Below are positions 35,402 to 43,995 of a stretch of 51,390 nucleotides of DNA, piece after piece. The translations under genes and the position numbers were made by a program. This DNA comes from Hyphomicrobiaceae bacterium (GTDB lineage Bacteria; Pseudomonadota; Alphaproteobacteria; Rhizobiales; Hyphomicrobiaceae): positions 1-51,390 of the forward strand of contig JANXWC010000262.1 of assembly GCA_025351355.1 (NCBI GenBank), read 5' to 3'. Position 1 is the stretch's first letter; each line of letters begins with the position of its first letter. The notes beneath the pieces are model-generated. The model was not told the DNA's origin. It did not search any database and worked only from the letters and a program-made list of their open reading frames with translations.

Positions 35402-36199
35402 ATGGCTATTGACGTGCAGACAATAGATGTTGGCGGGCAATCGCTGCGCGTCGCCATCAAACAAGGCTCCAAGGAACGTCCTCCCCTCTTGCTGTTCAAT
35501 GGCATTGGCGCAAATTGGGAACTTGCCGAGCCCTTCATTTCTGCCCTGAAGGCGACCGAGGCTATCATTTTCGACGTGCCCGGTGTTGGCGGTTCTCCGT
35601 TGCCGCCTTCTCCTTATCGACCGGCGACGATCGCACGGCTGGCGGCCCGGCTCATGGCTCAGCTCGGCTATGTGAAGGTTGACGTCGCTGGAGTTTCATG
35701 GGGGGGAGGGATCGCGCAAGAATTTGCCCACCAGCAGGTCGACATCTGTCGAAGGCTCGTCTTGGCAGCAACAGCACCCGGCGCAACGATGATCCCCGGC
35801 CGCCCCGCGGTACTTTGGAAAATGGTAACACCGCGGCGCTATCTCGATGCGCAATTCATGCAGCACGTAGCCCCGGAAATTTACGGCGGAGCCTTTCGGA
35901 CAGATCCGACACTGATTTTGGAACACGCGAAGACCATGTCCGGCGCGAGCCGACTTGGGTATCTCTACCAACTCTTAGCGATGGCAGGATGGTCGAGCCT
36001 GCCTTGGATTTGGAGGCTGGAACAGCCAACTCTGATCCTGGCAGGTACTGACGATCCAATCGTGCCGACGATTAACGGGCGCATTATGGCACGGCTCATG
36101 AAAAACGCGCGCCTCGAGTTGATTGAAGATGGCCATCTGTTTCTGCTCACGCGGCCAACTGAAGTGGCGCAGATCGTCGAAGACTTTCTTAGCGAATGA
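35402..36199 (+). CDS. phaZ: intracellular PHA depolymerase-like alpha/beta hydrolase
   Basis: A 265-residue alpha/beta hydrolase. The nucleophile elbow GVSWGGG, Asp in AGTDDPIVP and His in EDGHLFLL form the triad. FNGIGANWELAEPF with FDVPGVGGS resembles the intracellular medium-chain-length PHA depolymerase PhaZ of pseudomonads. It starts 31 bases after phaC and should mobilise the stored polymer. A simple esterase cannot be fully excluded. Confidence 0.85.
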   Translation: MAIDVQTIDVGGQSLRVAIKQGSKERPPLLLFNGIGANWELAEPFISALKATEAIIFDVPGVGGSPLPPSPYRPATIARLAARLMAQLGYVKVDVAGVSWGGGIAQEFAHQQVDICRRLVLAATAPGATMIPGRPAVLWKMVTPRRYLDAQFMQHVAPEIYGGAFRTDPTLILEHAKTMSGASRLGYLYQLLAMAGWSSLPWIWRLEQPTLILAGTDDPIVPTINGRIMARLMKNARLELIEDGHLFLLTRPTEVAQIVEDFLSE

Positions 36200-36459
36200 A
36201 CTTGACTGAGTTCACGGTTGCGAATCGGTCTCAACGATCAAACTCTCAAAAAAGGTCCAAGCCGGACGTACGGAACAACTCCGAACGTCTGCGTTTGTCC
36301 CCGTGCAGTTGCGCCGCAAAGCCGTTGGCTGTCAGGACATTCCCTTGAATGCTGTTGAGGTCAGCCACAAGTCGGATGCGAGCGATTGTGGGCGATGTCA
36401 CTCTTACTGACATCGTTAGCATCCTGTTCGTAATCAGCGCACCCGGTCGACCGTCACCG

Positions 36460-38697
36460 CTAACGAATACGCACTTGCACTTGGGCTTTCAGCGGAATCA
36501 GAATGCCGGTGTATGAGCGAACAACACGGTTGTAGAAGTCTGTGACCTTCGGCGCTCGGAGCCCGACGATCAGCGCATAGCGGATGGGCTTGGGATCTTT
36601 CTGCGCAGCGCCGCCTGACCGGTGATGATAGTAGACATCGAAGGTGGGCTCTTTGAGCGACGTGCTACGAAATTTCTGTACGCGTTTTAGACATGGCTCC
36701 CATTTGTGAGCATCATCCCGAAGATCCATTTCCGATGCGCCGAACACCTTACCCAGCGAGAAGAAGGATTTCGTGGCGGCGTGCTTTGGCTTCTTTTCTC
36801 CTGACTTGGTCTTGCGAAATTTCGTCGAGTCAGGACGAAACACCACCTCAAGTCCAGACCTTGTGTAGGTGCTAGAATTGCTTGGGTCAACTTCGGGAGA
36901 GATGACGAGCGTGGCACTTACAAATACGTCGCCTTGAATGACGCCGTCCGGCATCGGAAGCTGACAACGCAGATGCTGGCCTACCGGCAACTCGCCTTGG
37001 TAGATGGTGACGGCTTCTTCGTCCTCGCATGTGAGCAGCATTTGCGGGTCGGCTTCAAAGCGCCCCCAACCGATCTCATCCTGGGGCTCGGTCTCGTGCG
37101 GGTTGGCTCTGTGAACCATCAAAGCTCTCACACCGGTCAGCTCGATGTCATTGCCAATTCCGACTTTCACGGCGACCGAGGTTCTCATCGTCGATGGCGC
37201 GGCGAAACTAGTGCCGCAGGTGCCGGTTGCCAGCGTGGCTGTTGCTATGACGCCGAAAGGCTCGTCATCGGAACCGCCAAAATCAACGCCGTCCGGTTTG
37301 ATGCGCCCTGGCGTGCGGCCGGGACCTATCGAGCTATAAGAAGCGCGGCCCCATTTTGCTCCGGACGATGTGCACGCACCGACCGAGATGACGTTGACGC
37401 AATCGGCCGGCGGCTGAATGCGCGATAGGTTGGCGGCGCGGTCGCGTTCACCGCTGTTGCCGACAGCGATGGTTGCCAAACGGTGACCGCCTGCAAACCG
37501 CTCGTCGAGCAACGCGGTCCATGCGGTAATTTCATCGTCTTCGACGGATAAATCCGGACCGAGGCTGATGTTGACGAAGTCGTGCTCGCCTTTGTGGTCA
37601 TCCAAGAACTTTGTGATGCGCCCCAGCACGTCGAGATACATTACGTCTTGGTCCGTGCCAGTTTTCTGATCAAGAACTCGCACATGATCGACAGCGCAAA
37701 TCGGCGGAGGGGTGGTAACGCCTCGTTCGACAGAGCCGAACAGGAATGCCGAGGTCACTCCGAGGCCATGACGTTCGAGTGCCGGCACTGCGGCGGCGAG
37801 ACCTTTGGGCTCGATCAATGTGACGGCCGGCGAAAGCAACGGGCGAATGTCTGCCGGAATGCCGCCATCAAAAATCAATGCTTTGGTCGTCGTACTTTGA
37901 GTCTGCATGGGGCCTAGCGTGAACGGAAAGCCGCTGCTGGAGCGAATGATGGGCGGACGGTAGGGCCGCAATTGAGGCATGCCGCGCGCTACCCGGACGA
38001 ACGCAAAGTCGGCTAACTCGCCTGCGCGGTCGGAAGATACGCGAACAGGAATAAACGTCAGGCCATGCGCGGAAACGCGCCGGTCCAATATGGGTATGGC
38101 ATCCAGGGATTTGGCGTATGCTTCGAATGCCGGAAGAGTGCTTTTTGGACCAAGCGTGTGAAGCGCTACTTCGAGCATCACATCATCGCCTTGCGGGATC
38201 GATCTTAGCTTTGCCTTGCCAGTGAAGGCAGTAAAATCTTCGACCTCTTGCAGCGTCGCGGCGGCTGGCGCATCGCTTGCGGATGCAGGAAGCGCTGCCG
38301 ACCAATTCTTGAAGGCCGAGCGCTTTGCGGCAATAAAATATTCTTCGGTGATGCCTTCGTCCGGATGCTTCTTGGTTCCCCAATGGTCAGGTGTGATCAA
38401 TCTTGAACGGCTACCAATCGCTTTGGCGCCAATCGCGCTGATGAGGTCCAGCGGAAAATCACTCTTGGAGACATAGCGCGGGTGCATGGTGAGAACGGCG
38501 ACAGCCTGATCATCAGGACACGCAGCGGCTGGCAAAGCATTAAGGGCAGTGGACGTGTCGCTCGCACGCTTGGCTACCCGGCGCCGCGCTGTACCAAAAT
38601 CATACGGAGGCTTCTTGCTGCCAGAGCCGCGCGGAATCTGAACGATGGATGTTAGGCGTTCGCCTTGCCCTAGCAGCGGATTTGCATGACGGGCCAT
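36460..38697 (-). CDS. ietS: S8 subtilase, IetS-like anti-phage protease
   Basis: A 745-residue cytoplasmic subtilisin-family protease without a signal peptide. The catalytic residues can be placed: Asp277 (ALIFDGGIP), His310 (LERHGLGVTSAF), oxyanion Asn414 (ATIAVGNSG) and Ser497 (GTCGTSFAAP). About 270 residues precede the protease domain and 190 follow it. It lies three bases downstream of an AAA+ ATPase gene. This pairing is the architecture of ietAS, reported by Gao and co-workers (2020) as an anti-phage system. Substrate and trigger are unknown. Here the pair follows three metallopeptidase genes. Confidence 0.9.
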   Translation of the reverse strand: MARHANPLLGQGERLTSIVQIPRGSGSKKPPYDFGTARRRVAKRASDTSTALNALPAAACPDDQAVAVLTMHPRYVSKSDFPLDLISAIGAKAIGSRSRLITPDHWGTKKHPDEGITEEYFIAAKRSAFKNWSAALPASASDAPAAATLQEVEDFTAFTGKAKLRSIPQGDDVMLEVALHTLGPKSTLPAFEAYAKSLDAIPILDRRVSAHGLTFIPVRVSSDRAGELADFAFVRVARGMPQLRPYRPPIIRSSSGFPFTLGPMQTQSTTTKALIFDGGIPADIRPLLSPAVTLIEPKGLAAAVPALERHGLGVTSAFLFGSVERGVTTPPPICAVDHVRVLDQKTGTDQDVMYLDVLGRITKFLDDHKGEHDFVNISLGPDLSVEDDEITAWTALLDERFAGGHRLATIAVGNSGERDRAANLSRIQPPADCVNVISVGACTSSGAKWGRASYSSIGPGRTPGRIKPDGVDFGGSDDEPFGVIATATLATGTCGTSFAAPSTMRTSVAVKVGIGNDIELTGVRALMVHRANPHETEPQDEIGWGRFEADPQMLLTCEDEEAVTIYQGELPVGQHLRCQLPMPDGVIQGDVFVSATLVISPEVDPSNSSTYTRSGLEVVFRPDSTKFRKTKSGEKKPKHAATKSFFSLGKVFGASEMDLRDDAHKWEPCLKRVQKFRSTSLKEPTFDVYYHHRSGGAAQKDPKPIRYALIVGLRAPKVTDFYNRVVRSYTGILIPLKAQVQVRIR

Positions 38698-38700
38698 TGC

Positions 38701-39888
38701 TTATGACCCCTTCTTTTTTCTACGCTTGATGGCAACCGCAGGTGTTGCACCCACGCCCGACTTGCGGAGTGTATCGCGCGCAATGCCGGTGAGATCGCTG
38801 ACGCGGCGTTGCGAGTGGCCAGCCTCCTGCAGCTTCCGGGCGACCTCGCTTCGTACGGCTATGGGTGCTGCGCGGCCAAGCGAACACGCTTGTTCTAGAA
38901 GGGCGAGATCCAGATCCACCCCATCAAGGATGGCGCTGCGCCGCGCGCGATTGATCAAGCTGTTGACGTCAGAAAAGGACGCGTCCTGCAACAGCAACGC
39001 GACGATGGAAATCGAGGAGGCATTTTTTGCTGGGATACCGAGTTGGCATGAGAGAGTTTGCGCAATCTCGCTGGATGTCGGCTTGGGAAAATCAAGCACC
39101 GCATCGAAGCGTCGCCATACGGCGGGGTCGAGCAACTCGGCATGATTGGTGGCGCACACCAGCAATCCGTGGTCGGGCCATGCATCGAGTTCCTGGATGA
39201 GGACGGTCACCAGTCGCTTGAGTTCGCCGACCTCCGTAACATCACCGCGGCGCTTTGCCAGCGCATCAAATTCATCGAGAAGAAGAACCGATGGCTCGCG
39301 TTTGGCATGATCAATCACGGTCCGGAGATTTGAGCCAGTCTTGCCAAGAAAACTGTTCATGACGCTGGCGAGGTCCAGCGTGAAGATAGGCCTGTTGGTT
39401 TCACGCGCAAGCCAATGCGCTGCGAGTGTTTTTCCAACGCCCGGAGGTCCGCAAAAGAGTAGCGAGCGCGTCGGCGATACGCCGCCTGACCGAAGCTCAT
39501 CCTCGCGGGAACGCTCTTTGACGACGAGCCGCAAAGCCTTCTCAATCGACGCCGGCCATAGTGGTTCATGCGAGAGAACCACAGCGCGTTCACAACGAAC
39601 GAGTTCGAGCTTGCTTTCCGGATCGACCGGCAGCGGGCGCGCAGACTGCCTGCGCACCGGACTTGTCTGAGCAAGCTCCATCGCTGCGGCCAGCGGTGCT
39701 TTGAGATCAGCGCGGTAGGGCTCTATGCGGCGCAGATACTGCCGTGCAAGCGCGGCTACGTCATCATGGCTTCCTTGCAAGGCAATGCGAATAAGATGGA
39801 CGAACGCCATCTGAATATCAAATGGCTGTCCAGAAGCTAACGCATTGTTTCTGCCTACATTTATGCTCATGGCGGACGAGCCTTGCAT
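38701..39888 (-). CDS. ietA: AAA+ ATPase, IetA-like, with C-terminal HTH-like segment
   Basis: A 395-residue AAA+ ATPase. Walker A CGPPGVGKT is at residues 146-154, Walker B VLLLDEFDAL at about 201-210, sensor 1 LVCATNH, and an arginine-finger region WRRFDAVL. The ATG at 39888 has AGGG at good spacing, while the next ATG at 39870 has none. In IetAS the ATPase presumably senses or remodels a target for the subtilase. The last 45 residues (LQEAGHSQRRVSDLTGIARD) look like a helix-turn-helix, which could bind DNA and might autoregulate the operon. Confidence 0.88.
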   Translation of the reverse strand: MQGSSAMSINVGRNNALASGQPFDIQMAFVHLIRIALQGSHDDVAALARQYLRRIEPYRADLKAPLAAAMELAQTSPVRRQSARPLPVDPESKLELVRCERAVVLSHEPLWPASIEKALRLVVKERSREDELRSGGVSPTRSLLFCGPPGVGKTLAAHWLARETNRPIFTLDLASVMNSFLGKTGSNLRTVIDHAKREPSVLLLDEFDALAKRRGDVTEVGELKRLVTVLIQELDAWPDHGLLVCATNHAELLDPAVWRRFDAVLDFPKPTSSEIAQTLSCQLGIPAKNASSISIVALLLQDASFSDVNSLINRARRSAILDGVDLDLALLEQACSLGRAAPIAVRSEVARKLQEAGHSQRRVSDLTGIARDTLRKSGVGATPAVAIKRRKKKGS

Positions 39889-40010
39889 CTTACCCTGCCT
39901 GTTCGTCCGGAACATTAGCTGAACCGCCCTGCATTGCCAAGGGAACACTTACGTTATCCAGCATGATTCGGGAGCGATTGCGCAGGACCTGAAAAAGTGC
40001 GGTTGAGGCA

Positions 40011-40679
40011 TCACGCGATCCTCAAGCCCGGCGAGGGACTTATCGCTTCAGTATTAGGGCGTTGGCTCGGGTTGAGATGCTTCCACTCCTTGAAATACGT
40101 CTCTCGGCGCAGATGATGGAGCCGCAAGGCAAGTGCGGGATGGTGGAGGAAGCGATCACGCCAGGAAGCATCGCTCGATTGGGCGTGGCTGCGGCGCAAT
40201 AGCATTTCGCAGGCTGCTGTGCCAAAGAGAACGGCGGCCGCTGCATCTGCTCTAAATTCATGTCGCCAGTTGTCAAGCTGAGGCACGCGCAACGCATGGC
40301 GCAATCGTGAGCGAGGTCTTTCAGGTATCTCCGTGCCAAGCGCGATATGGGATAATTCATGTGCGATGAGCGCGGCGATTTCGCGGGAAGATGCTTTTTC
40401 CAGCAAGCCTTTCGTTAGAACAATTGTGTGGAGATCGAAAAGCTTCCCGGTGTCGTTTTCGACCGAGAACGCGATCAGCATTCCTGATACGGACGGATCG
40501 CGGCGGATTTGCACCGCGACCGGCATGATGACGCCGAAGTAATCATCAATGATCCCGAAGCGGTCATTGATGGCTTCTACGAGATGAAAGAGGGGCTGGG
40601 TATCAGGGACCAGATGCGGCTCCTGTTGGTCCTCGGGTAAATCAACCAACCGGCTAAGAGTGGGTAAGGGACGGGTCAT
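40011..40679 (-). CDS. M48-like zinc metallopeptidase, copy 1
   Basis: A 222-residue soluble gluzincin. The zinc site HELSH is at residues 107-111, with the third ligand motif EFRAD (Glu141, Asp145) on a later helix, the M48-type arrangement. Unlike HtpX or Ste24 it has no membrane segments and no signal peptide. It shares about the whole length with copy 2, including the opening, NDRFG near residue 40, DAAAAVLFG, and the LRLHHLRRETYFKEWK tail. Its start overlaps the copy-2 stop by four bases. ietA follows after 122 bases. Confidence 0.82.
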   Translation of the reverse strand: MTRPLPTLSRLVDLPEDQQEPHLVPDTQPLFHLVEAINDRFGIIDDYFGVIMPVAVQIRRDPSVSGMLIAFSVENDTGKLFDLHTIVLTKGLLEKASSREIAALIAHELSHIALGTEIPERPRSRLRHALRVPQLDNWRHEFRADAAAAVLFGTAACEMLLRRSHAQSSDASWRDRFLHHPALALRLHHLRRETYFKEWKHLNPSQRPNTEAISPSPGLRIA

Positions 40680-41302
40680 TGCGGCCCGTGCTTAGGGAGC
40701 AGGTATTTCCATTCCCGGAAGAAGGTCTTTCGGCGCAGATGATGAAGACGCCAGGCGAGGGGCGGATGGCTGAGGTTCTTCCACCAAGTCGGGTTACCGG
40801 TTTCGGCGTGAGCCCGCCGAAGAATTGTCTCTGTGGCAGCCGCGCCAAACAGGACTGCAGCGGCGGCGTCAGCACGATATTCATCACTCCATGCAACTGA
40901 ACGCGGCAACGGCACGCGTTGCTGGCGTCGTGAAACCGTTGGCGGAATGGGCCGGGCGGCATCTATTGCTAAATGGGCAATTTCGTGTGCAACGACGGCG
41001 GCGATCTCGCGGGCGGATGCCTTTGCTAGAAGTCCGTCGGTAATGATCAGGGTGTGCATTTCGAAGAGCCGCTTGCCATGGCTCTCAACCGGAAACGTGG
41101 TGACCGAGCCAGTGGGCAGTGGGTTGCGCTGGATGCGGACATCCACGGCCACCACTACGCCGAGGTTTCGGCAAACAACGCCAAAGCGGTCGTTGACGGC
41201 AGCCACGAAGGCATTGAGCGGATGCTCTTCGCGCACCAGATCATACGAGCCGTTGACATCGGTGAGGGTTACCAGTCGGTTGAGGGAAGGTGGCCGCGCC
41301 AT
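40676..41302 (-). CDS. M48-like zinc metallopeptidase, copy 2
   Basis: A 208-residue soluble metallopeptidase with HEIAH at residues 106-110 and EYRAD at 141-145, so all zinc ligands and the catalytic Glu are intact. It is the closest relative of copy 1 in the cluster. The linker between the two motifs is Arg/Pro-rich (RPIPPTVSRRQQRVPLPRS). It overlaps the neighbouring gene at each end (one base with copy 3, four with copy 1), so the three are probably translated from one message. Confidence 0.82.
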   Translation of the reverse strand: MARPPSLNRLVTLTDVNGSYDLVREEHPLNAFVAAVNDRFGVVCRNLGVVVAVDVRIQRNPLPTGSVTTFPVESHGKRLFEMHTLIITDGLLAKASAREIAAVVAHEIAHLAIDAARPIPPTVSRRQQRVPLPRSVAWSDEYRADAAAAVLFGAAATETILRRAHAETGNPTWWKNLSHPPLAWRLHHLRRKTFFREWKYLLPKHGPQ

Positions 41303-41955
41303 TATCGCGGTTCTCCGGGGAAATACGCCGGAGGCTGCCGGACATGAATATGTCGCCAGACATCTGCGAACGCGCCGTCTTGTACCGCTTCGATGCGAGA
41401 GGCAAAGGATGGATGCGTTGGTGAGCTTTGCGAAAAGGCCTGCAAACCGAGTTCATCGGCTAATTTCTCTAATGTGGTTTCGGCAGCAGCCACGCCGAAC
41501 AATCGCGCCGCCGCCGCATCGGCGGCATATTCATTCCAGTGGCTCCAGTATTGGGAATGAATGGCATGTTGATATGATTTTATTTCAGGATGGCTTTCTA
41601 AAGCAAGATGACCGATTTCATGGGCAAGGGAAACCACAATACCAAGCGGGTTGAAGCGACGAAGCAAGCCGTCGGTCACTGCGATTACCCTTATGACCTG
41701 CCGGTCATGGTATTGAGAATAAGAAAGCGCATTCGCGCCATCGTCATGGACGATGTAAAGCTTTGGCGAAGGGACACCGAGCCGGGCAGATATAATTGCC
41801 GTCATAAACGAGAGAGGGCCTTTCGGTGACACCATTTCCCTAAATGAAAGATCTAAGACTTTATCTACAGTGTTTAAATTGACGGAGCGATCCTGGAAAC
41901 ATGGCGATGGCGCAAAAGCAACTTCCAAAAATCGTGAGGGCGAATATGTTTGCAT
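41302..41955 (-). CDS. M48-like zinc metallopeptidase, copy 3
   Basis: The first and most divergent of the three. With the start chosen here it has 217 residues, with HEIGH at 112-116 and EYAAD at 142-146, followed by the same AAAARLFG helix as its paralogues. The C-terminal tail is different (IHVRQPPAYFPGEPR). The start is uncertain: ATGs at 42030, 41982, 41955 and 41835 are possible, none with a strong ribosome-binding site. Homology to copy 2 needs at least 15-20 residues upstream of 41835. The region just upstream is AT-rich and should hold the operon promoter. Confidence 0.78.
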   Translation of the reverse strand: MQTYSPSRFLEVAFAPSPCFQDRSVNLNTVDKVLDLSFREMVSPKGPLSFMTAIISARLGVPSPKLYIVHDDGANALSYSQYHDRQVIRVIAVTDGLLRRFNPLGIVVSLAHEIGHLALESHPEIKSYQHAIHSQYWSHWNEYAADAAAARLFGVAAAETTLEKLADELGLQAFSQSSPTHPSFASRIEAVQDGAFADVWRHIHVRQPPAYFPGEPR

Positions 41956-42231
41956 CAGACAACTCTGCGGAGCCGCAGGCATTGAGCGTCGCCATGAGAC
42001 AAATGTGTTGTGCGGGCGCGGTTCACGCATGTTGCAAATATATTGTTCGAAAGCAGCATCATCATTTCGATATAAAAATTAAGAATATGGAGAGATTATA
42101 CGGTTATAAAACTGCAAGTAAAAACACTTATTCGGTCGCAAACCGCATCTTCTAATAGATTGATGAAATTAATTTAACGCTTGTCAATTACCGAACTTGC
42201 GGGAAGTATGTAGGTAAGAAAGCAGATTTCA

Positions 42232-42477
42232 ATGTCGGCCGCCGAAATCAAAGAAAAAGGCCGTATTGAATATGTCGAAGGCCACGGCATTTGGGTGCCT
42301 GATGGCATGGACGGTACAGCAATTTTAAAGGCTGCCAGCCTGCTTGAAGACCACTTTGGCGCCGGCCTCTACGAGGCGGTTCTGATGGTCACGTTTGTTT
42401 GGCGCACTATTGCCGAAGCCTCCTGTAAAGACCGCTCGCAACCCGCCCCAAGTCATGGAGATGGCCCGCAAGACTAA
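42232..42477 (+). CDS. small hypothetical protein
   Basis: An 81-residue protein starting MSAAEIKEKGRIEYVEGHG. The middle (GTAILKAASLLEDHFGAGLYE) is probably helical, the tail polar. It lies divergent from the metallopeptidase operon behind an AT-rich gap that holds a CCGAACTTGC motif repeated upstream of the sigma-factor gene at 46.3 kb. Its last 70 bases overlap the end of the convergent HEPN-like gene. No family is recognised. Confidence 0.5.
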   Translation: MSAAEIKEKGRIEYVEGHGIWVPDGMDGTAILKAASLLEDHFGAGLYEAVLMVTFVWRTIAEASCKDRSQPAPSHGDGPQD

Positions 42478-42982
42478 GAAGTTGCGGTGAAGCGTAGCTA
42501 TAGGCTGGTTTGTTGTTGGCATCGTATTTTTGCTTCGTATAGTGAGGCGGCACAAGGAAATGCATTCTCGTTACGTATCCGACCGAAGTATCTTCTGGTG
42601 CTTTAGACGGCGGCATAGTTGGCACTATTAAAAACGCCCTGACGATGCCGTGCGCAACGTCGTTCCGTCTAACTGAAAAGCCTCGCGCATGCCGCATCAT
42701 TTCCAGGAAGTTCCCTTCCAGTTCCTGGTCAGCGTGCCCGTAAAAATATTGCATCGCCGCCGACTGCAAATTTCTAGATCGGTCATCGAAAATGCGAGCT
42801 GCGCCGTATTCTCTACTTGCTGCCAAACTGATGCCGCGGCCCGTGAAATGCGCGTAGAGGAATGACAATTGGTTTTCCACGTCTTCCCATCGACTCAGCA
42901 CGCGACCGACACCTGCGTAGGTGGTATCGTCGATATCATCTCCGATTGTCGGAATCGGCGGAGTGCCCCAAGGGTCGCCCAT
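42407..42982 (-). CDS. hypothetical protein with HEPN-like RNxxxH motif
   Basis: A 191-residue helical protein. The segment RRNDVAHG (Arg106 to His111) matches the R-x4-H motif of HEPN ribonucleases, and an upstream helix (YAGVGRVLSRWEDVENQLSFLY) fits the same kind of bundle. Many uncharacterised HEPN-like proteins carry this motif without proven nuclease activity. The ATG at 42982 forms a CATG with the divergent gene at 42981, and no ribosome-binding site is visible, so the start is uncertain. Neighbouring anti-phage genes make a defence role conceivable but unproven. Confidence 0.55.
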   Translation of the reverse strand: MGDPWGTPPIPTIGDDIDDTTYAGVGRVLSRWEDVENQLSFLYAHFTGRGISLAASREYGAARIFDDRSRNLQSAAMQYFYGHADQELEGNFLEMMRHARGFSVRRNDVAHGIVRAFLIVPTMPPSKAPEDTSVGYVTRMHFLVPPHYTKQKYDANNKPAYSYASPQLLSLAGHLHDLGRVASGLYRRLRQ

Positions 42983-43154
42983 GACGAAGAAGAAACCGTT
43001 GAAAGTGGAAGAAATTGAAGACGCTCCCACAGATGCAGACATTGCCCGTGGGGATGAGACGCTCAAGAAAATGCTCAAGACCAAACCGAAGCAGCACAAG
43101 GATATGGTTGGAAAAGCAAAGACGCAATCGGCTGAAATCAAGAAGAAGCGTTAA
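42981..43154 (+). CDS. small basic hypothetical protein
   Basis: A 57-residue, strongly charged protein (MTKKKPLKVEEIEDAPTDAD... ending in AEIKKKR). AAGGG precedes the ATG at good spacing. It shares its start codon bases with the divergent gene at 42982 and overlaps the convergent gene at 43151 by four bases, so it is packed tightly on both sides. Small acidic/basic proteins like this are common hypotheticals in rhizobial accessory DNA. Function unknown. Confidence 0.6.
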   Translation: MTKKKPLKVEEIEDAPTDADIARGDETLKKMLKTKPKQHKDMVGKAKTQSAEIKKKR

Positions 43155-43639
43155 GGTGCATTTGCAGGTTCCTTGTTGACCGTTACGTTAAACAAGGAAC
43201 TCGCGTCGCATTCGTAAGCGACGCCGTTCGTCGTAACGGTTGCAGCCTTGCCGTCTGTTTCCAAAGCCACCTTTTGACATCGTTTCGCACCGTCGGTGAT
43301 TGAAGCCGAGGATGCGCCAGTAAGAGCGCTGCCTGCCTTACCGACCAGATCGAAGAATTTAGCCGGAGCGAATGCGCCATCCCAAGCGAGGTTCACGGCG
43401 TCAGGTATCTCTTGCTTGCCTGACCCAGCTTCGCCTGCTGGGTATCCGCAAAAGACGGCGAACGACATCGCATTTTGGTGCTTTAATTCGACTGTATCAT
43501 TGGCTTCGACCTTGCGAACGAAGGTCGTGCCCGCAACACCACCAACAATACGCGCGGTGACGGCATCGCAGTTTTCTGCCTCAGAAGCAGTAGCGAAGCA
43601 GACGAAAATTATCGTCGCACTAAAGAAGCCACGAACCAT
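43151..43639 (-). CDS. exported hypothetical protein
   Basis: A 162-residue protein with a signal peptide (hydrophobic residues 5-17, cleavage near ASEAE). The mature domain has four Cys residues that could form two disulfides (NCDAV, VFCGYP, KRCQKV, YECDAS) and looks beta-rich. No family is recognised. It heads a run of small minus-strand genes. Confidence 0.6.
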   Translation of the reverse strand: MVRGFFSATIIFVCFATASEAENCDAVTARIVGGVAGTTFVRKVEANDTVELKHQNAMSFAVFCGYPAGEAGSGKQEIPDAVNLAWDGAFAPAKFFDLVGKAGSALTGASSASITDGAKRCQKVALETDGKAATVTTNGVAYECDASSLFNVTVNKEPANAP

Positions 43640-43686
43640 GACGCAATCTTCGCCTTCAGATGATAGCTATACCGCTGAGTGGTCAC

Positions 43687-43995
43687 TCACGGCAGGGGGT
43701 CATGAGACTTTCTCATTCGTTTGCGATGAACATACGCGAGCAGAGCTTTTGCGAGACTTTCCATGCCTTGCGCAATTTCGGCGTCGATTGTGGCTCGGTC
43801 GTCAGAACCAAGGAAATGGCACGGTAGCGGAATCTCAACCTCTGAGCCATGACCATAATCCGCTACCGCCATCATGAGTTTTGGCTCTTCTTTAAAAACG
43901 GCCCGGAACTTTACCCTGAGGATTTTGACACTCATCCGATTACTCCGAACCGCGATTATTTCGCCATCTTCTAAATCGTTTAACGCATGGTCCAT
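43687..43995 (-). CDS. hypothetical protein
   Basis: A 102-residue protein. The first half is beta-rich and basic (ILRVKFRAVFKEEPKLMMAV), the second half helical (IDAEIAQGMESLAKALLAYV), with a basic tail. Its start overlaps the end of the gene at 43980-44336, so the two are coupled. No domain recognised. Confidence 0.5.
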   Translation of the reverse strand: MDHALNDLEDGEIIAVRSNRMSVKILRVKFRAVFKEEPKLMMAVADYGHGSEVEIPLPCHFLGSDDRATIDAEIAQGMESLAKALLAYVHRKRMRKSHDPLP

